Below the pieces are notes generated by a model. That model worked only from the letters and a program-made list of their open reading frames with translations, ran no database searches and was not told where the DNA came from. A DNA stretch of 64,000 nucleotides from Sulfurimonas denitrificans DSM 1251 (GTDB lineage Bacteria; Campylobacterota; Campylobacteria; Campylobacterales; Sulfurimonadaceae). The position numbers and the translations under genes are program-made. The stretch spans positions 992,001 through 1,056,000 of the forward strand of contig NC_007575.1 of NCBI RefSeq assembly GCF_000012965.1, given 5' to 3'. Below are positions 34,451-45,392 of the stretch, piece after piece; the first letter of the stretch is position 1; every line of letters starts with the position of its first letter.

Positions 34451-36358
34451 ATGTTTAAAAATTTAAGCATCTATAAAAAGATGAACTACTTTATAGTGAT
34501 GGTTAGCAGTTTTGTTTTTATTGCTGCTTTGTCTATATATTTTGCTATGAGTCATATAGCTTCAAAGTATGATCATCTGCACAATAACTCAATGATGGGT
34601 GAATTGAGCACTCTAAAGATAGAGAAAAATCTAAACTATGTAAGTAGATTAAGCAGAGATATTATGCTTGGCGGAAACTTTGATAAAAATATAAAAAAGC
34701 TAAAGAGTACTATAGATGAGATAGAGTTACTCTTTAATGATTTGCACAAGACAATAGAGATAGATAGTTCACGTAAACTTCTTCATGAGGCAAAAGAGTC
34801 AACGATGTTATTTTTAAATAGCTCATACAATATGATGAAGTCTCTCTCTGCCAATGAGATAAAATATGAGAAAGAGAATGTTTATGCTGCTTATTCCCAA
34901 GAGTTAACTCCTTATGCAAACGCTTCAAGGGAGTCATTCCAAAAGCTTCTTGATTTAAAAGCAGATGAGTTAGAGCGAGATTCAAATGAGTTGGGAGTTG
35001 AGTTAAACTTCTTTAAATATTTAGTTTTAGTAGCGGGCATAATTGTAGGAGTTGCAGTTTTTGTTTTAGCCATTGCTATAAGAAAGTCAATTATATCTGG
35101 CATAAATGAGTTTACTTTACTAATAGGTCACGTTGCAAAAGGTGATTTTAGCCATAAGCAAAACTCTACAAATGAAAAAGATACAGAACTTGGAATTATG
35201 GGCAAAGAACTTAGCTCTTTAATTACACATACTCAAAACCTCATAAGTGAGATAAATGAGACGATTACAGAGGCTTCAAAAGGGGTGTTTGAGCATAAAA
35301 TCTCCTCTGTCGGAATGGATGGCGAATTTGTAAAAGCCATACAGAGCGTTAGTATGAGTATAGAGTTTATGAAACTTCAACATGAAAAATCTCAAAGAGA
35401 TATATTTAACGCAAAGATAAGTACAAAGAGCGTAAATGTCTCAGAGTCACTATCTCTAATAATCTCTGACTTAAATGGAAATGTTGAAGATTTAAAAATC
35501 ATAACATCAGCTACAAAAGATGCCTCATCTCTAGCAAATGAGTCAAGAGAAGATATATCTGATGTTGTAAATGAACTAAATGCACTAAGTCAAAGAGTTA
35601 CAATAAACAACGAGAGTGTTTTAGAGATAGCTCAAAGAACAAACGAGATAACTTCGGTTATAGAGTTAATTACAGATATAGCAGACCAAACAAATCTTCT
35701 TGCCCTTAATGCTGCTATTGAAGCAGCTCGTGCAGGTGAGCATGGAAGAGGGTTTGCAGTTGTAGCAGATGAAGTACGCAAACTAGCAGAGAGAACTCAT
35801 AAAGCAACGGGTGAAATTTCTATCTCTATAAAATCGCTTCAGCAAGATATGCATGAGATTCAAGAGAGCTCTTCAAATATGAAAGAGACGGTAGATAAAT
35901 CAACAAATAAGATAAATGAGTTTGAAGAGACCCTAATTAAACTAAGTGAAAACTCGCTTAAGATGGTTAATTACTCTTATGGTATGGAGAACAGCATATT
36001 TATAGTTCTTGCAAAGTTAGAGCATATTTTATACAAATCACGTGTTTATAACTCTATTATCTCACTCCACAAGATGCTTGATGCTCAAGATACGCACGAG
36101 TGCGAACTTGGAGTTTGGTATGGAGGTGAGGGAAGAAAAAGATTCTCAAGCACAAATTCATATAAACTCATAGCTACTCCTCATGAAGTAGTTCATAAAA
36201 ATGCAAATCTTAACTTAGCATTTATCGACAAAGATTCAGAGAAAAATACTTTAAAAAATTCTCAAAAAATAATTGATAATTTTGATGTGATGGAGAGCGC
36301 TTCACTAGAGATGTTTGCTCTCTTAGATAAAATTTTACAGGAGTCAAGCAGTGTATAA
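34451..36358 (+). CDS. MCP with C-terminal CZB zinc-binding domain
   Basis: This 635-aa MCP has a membrane segment (about 10-32), a periplasmic helical domain, a second membrane segment (about 190-212), a HAMP, a signalling domain ([20 protein letters not shown] tip) and a C-terminal CZB domain (about 520-610; C551 in HECELGVWY, then HEVVHKN). CZB domains bind zinc and report zinc, pH or oxidant state. It lies 9 bp after the cheZ-like gene and overlaps the following kinase gene by 8 bp. Confidence 0.92.
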   Translation: MFKNLSIYKKMNYFIVMVSSFVFIAALSIYFAMSHIASKYDHLHNNSMMGELSTLKIEKNLNYVSRLSRDIMLGGNFDKNIKKLKSTIDEIELLFNDLHKTIEIDSSRKLLHEAKESTMLFLNSSYNMMKSLSANEIKYEKENVYAAYSQELTPYANASRESFQKLLDLKADELERDSNELGVELNFFKYLVLVAGIIVGVAVFVLAIAIRKSIISGINEFTLLIGHVAKGDFSHKQNSTNEKDTELGIMGKELSSLITHTQNLISEINETITEASKGVFEHKISSVGMDGEFVKAIQSVSMSIEFMKLQHEKSQRDIFNAKISTKSVNVSESLSLIISDLNGNVEDLKIITSATKDASSLANESREDISDVVNELNALSQRVTINNESVLEIAQRTNEITSVIELITDIADQTNLLALNAAIEAARAGEHGRGFAVVADEVRKLAERTHKATGEISISIKSLQQDMHEIQESSSNMKETVDKSTNKINEFEETLIKLSENSLKMVNYSYGMENSIFIVLAKLEHILYKSRVYNSIISLHKMLDAQDTHECELGVWYGGEGRKRFSSTNSYKLIATPHEVVHKNANLNLAFIDKDSEKNTLKNSQKIIDNFDVMESASLEMFALLDKILQESSSV

Positions 36359-37484
36359 TATTTTAATGGTTGATGATATGGAGATAAATCTTATGCTTCT
36401 TGAGGCTATTATCACAACCAATTTTAAGCATAATATTTATAAGGCTAAAACTGTTAAAGATGCACTAGAGATAGTTGAAAATAGCGATATAGATATAGTT
36501 CTTAGTGATATAGAGATGCCTCTTCTTAGTGGATATGATTTTTTAAGAGAGTTAAAGAGTAAAGAGAAGACAAAAAATATCCCTTTTGTCTTTATCTCTA
36601 GCGTAGAAAAAAGTGATACAAGTCAGATAAAAGCTTATGAAGCAGGTGCGATAGGTTTTATCTCAAAACCAATAAACAGTAAACTCTTAGTCTCAAAACT
36701 AAGTAGTTATTTTAAGATAGTAGATTTATGTAAAGAGATAAAGAGCACAAAGACCTTTGTCTCTTTGGAAAAAGAGACTCGCTTTAGCAGTATGAGTGAG
36801 ATGATACATATGATAGCTCATCAGTGGAGACAACCACTAGCCACCCTTTCTTCTATAAATATAAACGTAAAAGCAAAAAAAACATTAGGTGTTTTGAGTA
36901 GCCAAAATATAGATGAATCAATTGAAAAAGTAGAGAACATCATAGATTATTTAAACAAAACGATAGATGATTTTATGGATTTTTTAAAAGATAATGAGAA
37001 GAAGAAAAATATCTTCTTGGGCAAACTTCTCTCAAGTCCTCAAAAACTGCTAGAGTCATATATAGATAAATCAAAATGCAGCATTAAGATAGAGTACAAA
37101 GATGGGTTAAATGAGTTTAGTGAACTTTTTTTACTAGAGTCAAAACTAAATCAAGTTTTGTTAAATATGATAAAAAACTCCATTGATGAGTTCATAAGCA
37201 AAGATATTTTAAATCCGCTCATAAAAGTTACATGTGGTGTAGATGATATAAACTTATACATAGAAGTTGCTGATAATGGCGGTGGGATAGAGAAGAGTAT
37301 GATGGATAGAATTTTTCAGCCATATTTTAGTACAAAAAATAAAAACGCAACAGGTATTGGGCTTTATATGAGTAAGCTAATTATTACAAAACTCTTTTAT
37401 GGAAGCATAAGTGCAAAAAATATAGATGAGGGTGCGAGTTTTAAAATAGCAATTCCAAGAGACATTTTAAAGCTAAATATATAA
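36351..37484 (+). CDS. REC-histidine kinase hybrid
   Basis: This 377-aa protein has an N-terminal REC (D53 in LSDIEMP, Lys of SKPI) joined directly to a kinase core with H157 in IAHQWRQP and ATPase motifs ([21 protein letters not shown]). It has no sensor domain, so its input is probably phosphorylation of REC, perhaps by CheA. GTG start overlaps the MCP by 8 bp; AGGAG lies seven nt upstream. Last gene behind promoter 3. Confidence 0.88.
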   Translation: MYNILMVDDMEINLMLLEAIITTNFKHNIYKAKTVKDALEIVENSDIDIVLSDIEMPLLSGYDFLRELKSKEKTKNIPFVFISSVEKSDTSQIKAYEAGAIGFISKPINSKLLVSKLSSYFKIVDLCKEIKSTKTFVSLEKETRFSSMSEMIHMIAHQWRQPLATLSSININVKAKKTLGVLSSQNIDESIEKVENIIDYLNKTIDDFMDFLKDNEKKKNIFLGKLLSSPQKLLESYIDKSKCSIKIEYKDGLNEFSELFLLESKLNQVLLNMIKNSIDEFISKDILNPLIKVTCGVDDINLYIEVADNGGGIEKSMMDRIFQPYFSTKNKNATGIGLYMSKLIITKLFYGSISAKNIDEGASFKIAIPRDILKLNI

Positions 37485-37488
37485 AAAA

Positions 37489-37520
37489 GCGACAAAAAAG
37501 CGACACTCTTACAATATAGT
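37489..37520 (+). promoter_or_regulatory. GCGACA tandem promoter 4 (MCP/EAL/kinase operon)
   Basis: GCGACA at 37489-37494 and 37500-37505 is followed after 9 bp by TATAGT (37515-37520). The ATG of the MCP follows 34 nt on. It lies in a 70-bp gap, so the structure is almost the whole intergenic region. Confidence 0.8.
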
Positions 37521-37554
37521 GTTACCAAATTAAAAATTTAATAAAAGGGTCTTT

Positions 37555-39717
37555 ATGTTAAGCAGCATCTCCATCAAGTTGAAAATGGCACTTATTGTCA
37601 TCATCCCAGTTTTTGTTATACTCATATCATTGGGTATGGATAGTTATAGAAGTTACAATGAAGTGGCTATTTTATCTCAAATCCAAGAGATGGTCTCTTT
37701 TACTCAAAAGAGCAGTTCTCTTGTTCATAATCTTCAAAAAGAGCGTGGTGCTTCTGCTGGGTTTATCAGCTCAAAAGGTGAGGTATTTTCATCAGAACTT
37801 AACTCTATCCGCAGAGATACAGATGAAAAATATGATGAGTTAAAAAAGTTTTACTCATCTATGAATAAAGAGACTCACTCCTCTGCACTGCAAGATAAAA
37901 TGTCAAAGGCTATGCAAAGTCTTTTAGAGCTTCAGAGCATAAGAGAGAGTGTCTCTTCTCTTGGCGTTGTCGTTGGAATTCCTGTTGCATACTATACAAA
38001 AGTAAACAACAGCTTCATCTCCTCAATAGAAGAGATTGCAAAAATATCACATAATGCACAGATGAATAATATGATAAGTTCATTTGTAAATTTTTTAGCT
38101 TCAAAAGAGAGAGCAGGGCTTGAGAGAGCTGTTTTATCATCAACTTTTTCAAGAGACAATTTTGCAGATGGCTTTTATGAGAAGTTTATAACACTTCTTA
38201 GTGAGCAAAATACCTACATGAATAAATTTCTATTTTCTGCACCTCAAGATATGATTGAGTTTTATACTCAAACAATGAGTGCAACAGAGATTCAAGAGGT
38301 AGAGAAGATGCGAAAAGTTGCACTCTCAAAGCCTAATGGCGGATTTGACATAGATGCTACTTACTGGTTTAAAACAATAACTTCAAAGATAAATCTTCTA
38401 AAGAGTGTTGAAGACAAGTTCTCTGCGCAACTTGAGTCAAATGTGGTTGCATTAAAGAGAAGTGCTTCAAATTATTTGATGCTATCTTTACTTGTAAATA
38501 GTTTGATAGTTCTTTTCATAGTTGGGTTTAGTTTCTATGTTTCAAATAATCTAGTAAGCAGAATCAAGCGTTTTAAAGATGAGATTGATGAGATTATAAC
38601 TACAAAAGATTTCTCAAAACATCTTACACAAAATGGAAACGATGAGATAAGCTTTATACAAGAGTCGGTAAATCACCTAGCAGATGTTGTAAATCAATCT
38701 ATGCAAGAAGCAAAACTCTCTCTTGAGGATTCGCAAAAACACTATATGGAAAATGAGAAACAACTAGAAGCCAACAGACTAACATTAGGGCTTACAGAGC
38801 TTTTAAACAGAGGTGCAATAGATGGTGCCTCAGAGGTTCAGTCTGGCATATTAGAAACTATGGAAGCGTTGAATCAGATAAACAAAAAGAACGCACAAAC
38901 AGAAGAAGTTGTTGCAAATGTTCAAGAGTCAACACATAAAATGAGTAGCTCATTGAGCAATATATCTCAAAAGATGAACTCTTCAAAAGAGAATGCAGAT
39001 CAGTTAAACAGTAGCGTTATTGAGATATCAAATGTAATAGCACTCATTAAAGATATAAGTGATCAAACAAATCTACTAGCACTAAATGCAGCAATAGAAG
39101 CAGCTCGTGCAGGTGAACATGGAAGAGGGTTTGCAGTTGTTGCAGATGAAGTGCGCAAACTAGCTGAGAGAACACAAAGAGCTACAAATGAAGTAGAGTT
39201 AAACATAAACCTCTTAAAACAAAACAGCTCTTCAATGCAGGAGTTCTCAGAGCAGATGAATGTAGAAGTTTCTACATCAGTAGAGGTTCTAGAGCTTTTT
39301 ATGAGCAGTTTGAACTCATTAGTTACAAGTGCACAACAGATTCAGCATAGCAACAAAGAGGTCTCAAATGCGATGTTTATAAATCTAGCAAAACTAGATC
39401 ATATAGTCTTTAAGTTTACAGGGTATGATGCAGTCTTTAAAGATGACCGTAACTTTAAGTTCTCAGAGCATACAGCATGCCGTTTTGGAAAGTGGTATAT
39501 CGGTGATGCTAAAGAGATATTTGGAAAAACCACATCTTATGCTAAAATAGACCCAATTCATAAAGTTGTGCACGATAGAGTAAGATCAGTTCCTGCGTAT
39601 ATAGAAGATGGGGCAGTTAAGAACTCTACAAAAATTATTTTAGCATTTAGCGAAGCAGAGAATGCTTCAAAAGATTTGTTCAAAATATTAAATACAATGG
39701 CGCATGAGATAAAATAA
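37555..39717 (+). CDS. MCP with NIT sensor and CZB domain (copy A)
   Basis: This 720-aa MCP has a membrane segment (about 8-28), a periplasmic NIT-type helical sensor (about 35-305; motif [11 protein letters not shown] typical of nitrate/nitrite sensing domains), a second membrane segment (about 308-330), a HAMP, a signalling domain and a CZB domain (C642 in CRFGKWY, HKVVHDR). It has the same length as the MCP at 47923 and shares several exact nucleotide blocks with it. NIT suggests nitrate or nitrite taxis, fitting a denitrifier. AAGGG lies about 7 nt before the ATG. Confidence 0.93.
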   Translation: MLSSISIKLKMALIVIIPVFVILISLGMDSYRSYNEVAILSQIQEMVSFTQKSSSLVHNLQKERGASAGFISSKGEVFSSELNSIRRDTDEKYDELKKFYSSMNKETHSSALQDKMSKAMQSLLELQSIRESVSSLGVVVGIPVAYYTKVNNSFISSIEEIAKISHNAQMNNMISSFVNFLASKERAGLERAVLSSTFSRDNFADGFYEKFITLLSEQNTYMNKFLFSAPQDMIEFYTQTMSATEIQEVEKMRKVALSKPNGGFDIDATYWFKTITSKINLLKSVEDKFSAQLESNVVALKRSASNYLMLSLLVNSLIVLFIVGFSFYVSNNLVSRIKRFKDEIDEIITTKDFSKHLTQNGNDEISFIQESVNHLADVVNQSMQEAKLSLEDSQKHYMENEKQLEANRLTLGLTELLNRGAIDGASEVQSGILETMEALNQINKKNAQTEEVVANVQESTHKMSSSLSNISQKMNSSKENADQLNSSVIEISNVIALIKDISDQTNLLALNAAIEAARAGEHGRGFAVVADEVRKLAERTQRATNEVELNINLLKQNSSSMQEFSEQMNVEVSTSVEVLELFMSSLNSLVTSAQQIQHSNKEVSNAMFINLAKLDHIVFKFTGYDAVFKDDRNFKFSEHTACRFGKWYIGDAKEIFGKTTSYAKIDPIHKVVHDRVRSVPAYIEDGAVKNSTKIILAFSEAENASKDLFKILNTMAHEIK
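38949..39239 (+). repeat. 291-bp block identical to 49317-49607
   Basis: The signalling-tip coding DNA of this MCP is identical, base for base, to the paralogue at 49317-49607, including third positions. The mismatch density rises sharply on both sides. Further identical blocks at the same 10,368-bp offset are 38092-38168 and 37704-37760. Explained by recent duplication or gene conversion. Confidence 0.9.
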
Positions 39718-39729
39718 AAAGGAGTTAAA

Positions 39730-41424
39730 ATGGATCTAAATCTAATCAAACAGATACGTCTTTTTGGAAGCTCTATAACAGTTTTGTATGTAGAAGATGA
39801 AGAGAGTATCCGCAAACAGGTAAGAAAGACCCTTCTTAATCTTTTTGACAGTGTGGACGTTGCTATAGATGGCGTAGATGCACTAAGGATGCATAAAGAG
39901 AAGCACTATGATTTGATTATTACAGATCTGAAGATGCCAAATATGGATGGGGTTGAACTTTGTAAAAAACTAGTAGAGATAAATAAGGATCAATACATAG
40001 TTCTAATATCTGCCCATAAAGAATCAGATGAAGTTTTAAAACTCTTAAACATCGGAGTATCTGGCTTTTTGCTAAAGCCTATCGATATGCCAATAATGCT
40101 TGAAAAACTCCACTCTGTTGTAAAAAATATATATGCAAACAAGATGATGAAGTATCACTATGAACAGATTGAAAAAGATATTTTGCAAAATACAGCCTCA
40201 TCTCAAGAGGAACTTGAGAACAGAGATTCACTAACCTCTTTGTATAACCAAAAATATCTTCTAAAAATTATTAACAATGATGTGATGAAGTGGGCTATTC
40301 TTATAAATATAAATGATTTTAAACTCATAAATGATTACTACTCTTATGCTCATGGAAATCATCTTCTTTTTCAAATTGCAGAGCTCTTAAGAGAGGAGGC
40401 GAAAGAGCATGGTTATGGGCTCTTTAGACTCTCAAATGATGAATTTATACTCCTTAGAGATGAAGCTCCAAGTAGCTGTGAGGAGATAAAAGAGGAGGCA
40501 ATACAGATATCTCGTACACTAGATAAGAGGAGATACACGTTAATTGGAGTAGATAATATCTCTGTTGGTGTAACTATGGGAATTGCGAATAGTGAGCATC
40601 ATCTGCTTGAGAATCTTCACCGTTCATTGATACATGCTAAAAGATATGGTTTGCGTTATGCTCTTCATAGAGATGTTCCTGATGATAGAGATAGTGTTAA
40701 AAATATCATAGAGGTAAAAGAGCTTTTAAAAAACTCAATTGAAAAAGATTTAATTATTCCTGTCTATCAGCCTATTGTTATGAAAGATAAGAAGTTTAAA
40801 TATGAAGTTCTTATGCGCATAAGAAATTCGCTTGAGGGTGGTGAACTGCTCTCTCCTGCGCTATTTTTAGAGATAGCAAAAAATCATAGCTACTATAATG
40901 AAATCTCTCAAATGGTAATATTCAAAGCAATAGATAAGATGTTAGCAGATAAAGATGTAGTTTTTTCTATAAACTTCTCGTATGCAGATATGAAAAATAA
41001 ACAACTGCTTCAAAAATTAGAGGATAGTATAGTTAAAAATGCTCTTGGAGATAGACTTGTATTTGAGATTGTTGAGAGTGACCAGCTAGATAATATCGCT
41101 ATTGTTCAAGGTTTTATTGCACGATTTAAAGAGTTTGGTGTACAAATAGCAATAGATGATTTTGGAAGCGGTTACTCTAACTTTGCTCATATATTTTTAC
41201 TAAAACCAGATTTTATAAAGATTGATGCTTCTTTGATAAAAGAGATGCTAAACAACTCTGATATGCATATATTTGTAGAGACAATAATTACATTTGCGCA
41301 TAAGTTAGGAGTTGAAGTAGTAGCAGAACATGTAAGTTCAAAAGAGCTTTATGATGCTCTCTTTGAGCTTGGTATAGATGCTATGCAAGGGTACTACTTA
41401 GGCTATCCAAGTGAGATAATTTAG
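39730..41424 (+). CDS. REC-degenerate GGDEF-EAL c-di-GMP phosphodiesterase
   Basis: This 564-aa protein has a REC domain (D66 in ITDLKMP), a GGDEF-like domain whose motif reads S-N-D-E-F (235-239), so cyclase activity is unlikely, and an EAL domain (E359-V-L, DDFGSGYSN, Lys of FIKID, Glu of VAEH) with the catalytic residues in place. Phosphorylation of REC probably controls c-di-GMP breakdown, linking the array to motility or biofilm state. AAGGAG six nt before ATG; 12 bp after the MCP. Confidence 0.9.
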   Translation: MDLNLIKQIRLFGSSITVLYVEDEESIRKQVRKTLLNLFDSVDVAIDGVDALRMHKEKHYDLIITDLKMPNMDGVELCKKLVEINKDQYIVLISAHKESDEVLKLLNIGVSGFLLKPIDMPIMLEKLHSVVKNIYANKMMKYHYEQIEKDILQNTASSQEELENRDSLTSLYNQKYLLKIINNDVMKWAILININDFKLINDYYSYAHGNHLLFQIAELLREEAKEHGYGLFRLSNDEFILLRDEAPSSCEEIKEEAIQISRTLDKRRYTLIGVDNISVGVTMGIANSEHHLLENLHRSLIHAKRYGLRYALHRDVPDDRDSVKNIIEVKELLKNSIEKDLIIPVYQPIVMKDKKFKYEVLMRIRNSLEGGELLSPALFLEIAKNHSYYNEISQMVIFKAIDKMLADKDVVFSINFSYADMKNKQLLQKLEDSIVKNALGDRLVFEIVESDQLDNIAIVQGFIARFKEFGVQIAIDDFGSGYSNFAHIFLLKPDFIKIDASLIKEMLNNSDMHIFVETIITFAHKLGVEVVAEHVSSKELYDALFELGIDAMQGYYLGYPSEII

Positions 41425-41437
41425 CAATGGAAAGTAG

Positions 41438-42622
41438 ATGAATAGTAGCTATTTAGAGATTTCATACGAGTGCTTGAGTTCTATAGGTAACTCTTTTGAA
41501 ATAGAGAGCATGATGAGTGAAGTTGTTATAACTTTTTATAGAGAAACAAAAGCTCTCTATTGTGGTTACTATGAAGATGAGAGTGTAGATATACCCATGG
41601 TCTCTTTTGGACAAGATGAGGAGCTTGCGTATGATGTTTCAAGGGGTGAGTGTATTTTAAAAGATACTCAAGACTATTTTTTAATAATTTTATCGCTTAA
41701 GAAGGGGTATTTGAAACTTCTCTATATGAAAGATATTGATATAGAAAATATATATAATTTGTTATGTAAGTTTAAGAGAAAAATCAACTTTGCTCTAAGC
41801 GCTTGTGAGGGTGTAAAAGAGCTAGAAGAGCTAAATGAAAAACTTGAAGAGAGAGTCTTTGAATCTGTAAAAAAGATAAGAGAACATGAAGAGATGCTTC
41901 TCTTGCAGTCAAAGAGTGCGATTATGGGTGAGATGTTAGAGATGATTGCTCATCAGTGGAGACAGCCACTAACTTCAATAGGTATGATTTCAAATAATAT
42001 GCTCTTTAACATAATTATTAGCGAAGAGAATGAACTAGATAAAGAGATTTTTAAAAATGAGTTAGAGGATATAAATAAGCAAATAAAATATCTCTCAAGC
42101 ACCATAGATGATTTTAGAGGTTTTTTCAAAGAGAGCAAAGAAAAAGAGAAGGTCTTGATAGAAGATATTTTACAAAAGAGTATCTCTTTGACAAAAAAAC
42201 AGTTAGAGCAAAACTCTATTGAGATAGAAGTAATAAATACATGTAGTAATTTAGTGATAAATACATATAAAAATGAGTTGACTCAAGTGCTTTTAAATCT
42301 TATGTATAACGCAAAAGATGCATTTGAATCGCAAGATATAAGAGATAAAAAGATAATTTTAGAGTGTTTTTTAAGAGACGAAAATCTAATTATAGAGTTA
42401 AAAGATAATGCAGGTGGAATAGATAAAGATATTATGACAAAGATATTTCAACCATATTTCTCAACAAAAAAGGAGAAAAATGGCACAGGGCTTGGGCTAT
42501 ATATGTCAAGAATCATACTACAAAGACATCTAGCAGCTGATATTTCTGTAAGAAATGAAAATGGGGGAGCAGTATTTAGTATCTCTATGCCCATTAAAGA
42601 TGAAATAAAAGTGCGGAGTTGA
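41438..42622 (+). CDS. Soluble histidine kinase with unassigned N-terminal domain
   Basis: This 394-aa kinase has a 125-residue N-terminal region of unknown fold (possibly GAF-like), a coiled coil, and a kinase core with H172 in IAHQWRQP and intact ATPase motifs (NLMYNAKDAF, DNAGG, NGTGLGLY). There is no membrane segment. It follows the EAL gene by 13 bp and precedes the next kinase by 3 bp, so it is in the promoter-4 operon. Confidence 0.85.
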   Translation: MNSSYLEISYECLSSIGNSFEIESMMSEVVITFYRETKALYCGYYEDESVDIPMVSFGQDEELAYDVSRGECILKDTQDYFLIILSLKKGYLKLLYMKDIDIENIYNLLCKFKRKINFALSACEGVKELEELNEKLEERVFESVKKIREHEEMLLLQSKSAIMGEMLEMIAHQWRQPLTSIGMISNNMLFNIIISEENELDKEIFKNELEDINKQIKYLSSTIDDFRGFFKESKEKEKVLIEDILQKSISLTKKQLEQNSIEIEVINTCSNLVINTYKNELTQVLLNLMYNAKDAFESQDIRDKKIILECFLRDENLIIELKDNAGGIDKDIMTKIFQPYFSTKKEKNGTGLGLYMSRIILQRHLAADISVRNENGGAVFSISMPIKDEIKVRS

Positions 42623-42625
42623 ATT

Positions 42626-44089
42626 TTGAGAGATTATGAGAGACTAAAATCTATTACAATATTGTATGTTGAAGATAGCAAGTTTTTATCTAAAATGACT
42701 GCCTACTCTATTCGTGATTATTTCAATAAAATATATATAGCACATGATGGGCAAGAGGGTCTTAGACTTCTTAGAGAGCATAATGCCGAAATAGACATAG
42801 TTGTAACTGACTTAATTATGCCAATACTAGATGGCAAGCAGATGATAAAGCAGATTAGGGAGGGCGGATGCAGTGTTCCTATCATAGTAACAACTGGATA
42901 TGATGAGTACATGGAGCGAGAAAAGATGCTTGAGTTCTCAATAGGCGCATTTTTATCTAAACCCATAGACAAGCATAAGCTTCTTGATAGCATAGATGAT
43001 ACCATAGATGCACTCTTTATAAAGAGAGAGTTAGCAACCAAGAAAGCAATGATAGATAATGACATAATCTACTCAGAGAGTGATAAAAATGGCATCATTA
43101 GATATGTCTCTAAACCTTTTGAGCGTATAAGCGGATACTCAAAAGAGGAGCTCTTAGGAAATACACATGCTATTTTAAAAAGCAAAGAGACATCTGAATC
43201 AACATATAAAGAGATGTGGAAAAATCTAAGCTCATATAAGCAGTGGCAAGGAGAGATTACAAATAGAAAAAAAGATGGCTCTTTGTATAGTGTAAATATG
43301 ATTATCTCCCCTATGTACTTTAGAAATAAATTAATTGGTTATAGCGCAACAAGCCTTGATACAACAGAGCTAAAGAGAACCTCCGCAGAACTTCAAGCAA
43401 AATCAAAACATGCAGCCTTAGGAGAGATGATAGCTATGATAGCTCATCAGTGGAGGCAGCCCATAACTTCAATAGGTATGATTGCAAACAATTTACAGTT
43501 TGATATGTTGATGGATGAGCTTGATATAAATGTTTTAGAGGAGAATTTAAAAATTATAGACTCACATGTAAAACATCTCTCAAGCACCATAGATGTTTTT
43601 AAAAACTTTCTTCAAGAGAGTAAAACAAAGGAGAGTATCGTTATGCAAAATATAATAAAAGAAGCACTTCTAGTTCTTAGAGAAGATGCTAGAGATACAA
43701 AAATAAAATATGATGTAGATGAAAAATGTGCTTCCATAGAGTTTGATACTTTTAAAGATGAGTTAGTACAAGCAATCATAAATATAATAATAAATTCTAA
43801 AGATGCTTTAATTCAAAACAATATAGAAGAGCCAAAAATTAAAATTATCTGTGCTAAAGATAGTGATTTTATAACTATTTCAATTTCAGATAATGGAGGT
43901 GGTATAGACGATGATGTGTTACCAAAGATATTTACTCCCTACTTTTCAACAAAAAATGAAAAAAACGGAACGGGGCTTGGGCTATATATGACAAAAACAA
44001 TAGTTGAAGAGAATCTAGATGGAGAGCTTAGTGTTTCAAATATAGACAATGGAGCCATATTTACAATCAAGCTTCCATATAAGAGCTAA
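42626..44089 (+). CDS. REC-PAS-histidine kinase hybrid
   Basis: This 487-aa protein has a REC domain (D62 in VTDLIMP, Lys of SKPI), a PAS domain (about 145-255; typical YVSKPFERISGYSKEELLG), and a kinase core with H274 in IAHQWRQP and intact N and G boxes. The start is TTG 42626 with CGGAG seven nt upstream; no ATG fits. Domain order matches the kinase at 16578 and the two are probably paralogues. Confidence 0.88.
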   Translation: MRDYERLKSITILYVEDSKFLSKMTAYSIRDYFNKIYIAHDGQEGLRLLREHNAEIDIVVTDLIMPILDGKQMIKQIREGGCSVPIIVTTGYDEYMEREKMLEFSIGAFLSKPIDKHKLLDSIDDTIDALFIKRELATKKAMIDNDIIYSESDKNGIIRYVSKPFERISGYSKEELLGNTHAILKSKETSESTYKEMWKNLSSYKQWQGEITNRKKDGSLYSVNMIISPMYFRNKLIGYSATSLDTTELKRTSAELQAKSKHAALGEMIAMIAHQWRQPITSIGMIANNLQFDMLMDELDINVLEENLKIIDSHVKHLSSTIDVFKNFLQESKTKESIVMQNIIKEALLVLREDARDTKIKYDVDEKCASIEFDTFKDELVQAIINIIINSKDALIQNNIEEPKIKIICAKDSDFITISISDNGGGIDDDVLPKIFTPYFSTKNEKNGTGLGLYMTKTIVEENLDGELSVSNIDNGAIFTIKLPYKS

Positions 44090-44102
44090 AAAGGATAAGA
44101 AA

Positions 44103-45365
44103 ATGGATAAGGAACAAGTAAAAAAGCTTCGTGCAATCTGTAGAGATATTTCAGTGCTTTATGTAGAGGATGATATAAGTATATCAGCTCAGCTAGAAAA
44201 ACTCCTTAGAAAAATTTTTAATAATGTGGAAGTTGAAAAAAATGGACTCTCTGGAGTTCAAAGCTATACTAAAAATAGACAAGACATAGTAATAACAGAT
44301 ATCTCTATGCCTGTTATGGATGGTATTGAGATGTGTAAGAGAATAAAACTTATAAACAGTGAGCAAAATATTTTAGTAACCTCTGCACATAATGATGCAG
44401 AGTATCTTGTCAAACTAATAGATATTGGTGTTGATAAATTTATAACAAAACCCATAGATATGGGTAGTTTTTTATCAAATATCTCAAAAATTGCCATAAG
44501 TATATATAGAGAAAAGAGAGAAACAGTTTTAGAAAGTAGGATAAAAGCTCAACAAAATCTACAAAAAGAGCTTTTAAATGGCATCATATTTCCACTGGCA
44601 TATTTTGATGAAGGTGAGATTGTTTATGCAAATAGCAGTTTTAAGAAACAATTTTTTACAGAGATAGATGCAGGTGATTTTAGCAGATTTAGATTGGGGT
44701 ACCTTTTTGAAAATAAAAAGTACGTTTCAATGAGCAATAGTGAACTAGTACAAGAGATAAGTAACTCCGATGACAAGACATACCTAGTAATGGATGTAAA
44801 TAAAAAAATTGTCAAAAAATATAGTATAAGTGTTACGAAATTTCAAAATGCTAAAGGTTGTCTTCTAAGTTTTGTAAATCTTAATGCTCTAAATGAAGAG
44901 ATAAACAGATTTAGTGAACAGGTGGACTACTTTCCAAAAAGAGAGTCATTCTCTCAAGCACTCTTAGAGCCTAAAAAATCTACAAAAGAGAATTATGAGA
45001 TTTTTTGTGTTGGCTTAAAAAATACTAAAGGATTTATAGATAAATATGGTGGTGCTAAAATGCACTCTATCTTTAACTCTCTTGCAAAGAGTCTTAAAAA
45101 AGAGTTTTCTGCTGAAGTTCAAAGTAAAGAGTTGTCAATATATCTTTTTGAGACAAACAGATATATTTTTTTAGTGGAGAAAAATCTTGACAATAGCGCT
45201 ATAGATAAAAGGTTAAGTGATTTTGGAAAAAAGTACAATTACGCTTTTGGAAGTGGATTGCCACTTGAATTAAGTTTTATAAAAGAGAACATTAAAAACA
45301 CTCAAAGTATAGGTGATATTTTAGAGAATACAGAGGGGATGTTATATACACTCTCAACCATATAA
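44103..45365 (+). CDS. Response regulator with degenerate C-terminal domains
   Basis: I start this protein at ATG 44103 (AAGGA upstream), giving 420 aa; an earlier in-frame ATG (44049) lies inside the previous gene. A REC domain (D66 in ITDISMP, Lys of TKPI) is followed by a PAS-like stretch (about 150-270) and a region with a faint GGDEF-like pattern but no motif. The output is unclear. It is the last gene of the promoter-4 operon and ends in a perfect palindrome. Confidence 0.75.
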   Translation: MDKEQVKKLRAICRDISVLYVEDDISISAQLEKLLRKIFNNVEVEKNGLSGVQSYTKNRQDIVITDISMPVMDGIEMCKRIKLINSEQNILVTSAHNDAEYLVKLIDIGVDKFITKPIDMGSFLSNISKIAISIYREKRETVLESRIKAQQNLQKELLNGIIFPLAYFDEGEIVYANSSFKKQFFTEIDAGDFSRFRLGYLFENKKYVSMSNSELVQEISNSDDKTYLVMDVNKKIVKKYSISVTKFQNAKGCLLSFVNLNALNEEINRFSEQVDYFPKRESFSQALLEPKKSTKENYEIFCVGLKNTKGFIDKYGGAKMHSIFNSLAKSLKKEFSAEVQSKELSIYLFETNRYIFLVEKNLDNSAIDKRLSDFGKKYNYAFGSGLPLELSFIKENIKNTQSIGDILENTEGMLYTLSTI

Positions 45366-45386
45366 TATCAGAGATATTATATGGTT
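45356..45386. terminator. Perfect 14-bp palindrome between convergent genes
   Basis: AACCATATAATATC and its exact complement flank a 3-nt loop (AGA), spanning the stop codon of the response regulator. It lies between convergent gene ends, so it is probably a bidirectional terminator, though it is AT-rich and lacks a long T-run. Confidence 0.65.
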
Positions 45387-45392
45387 AGTGCT

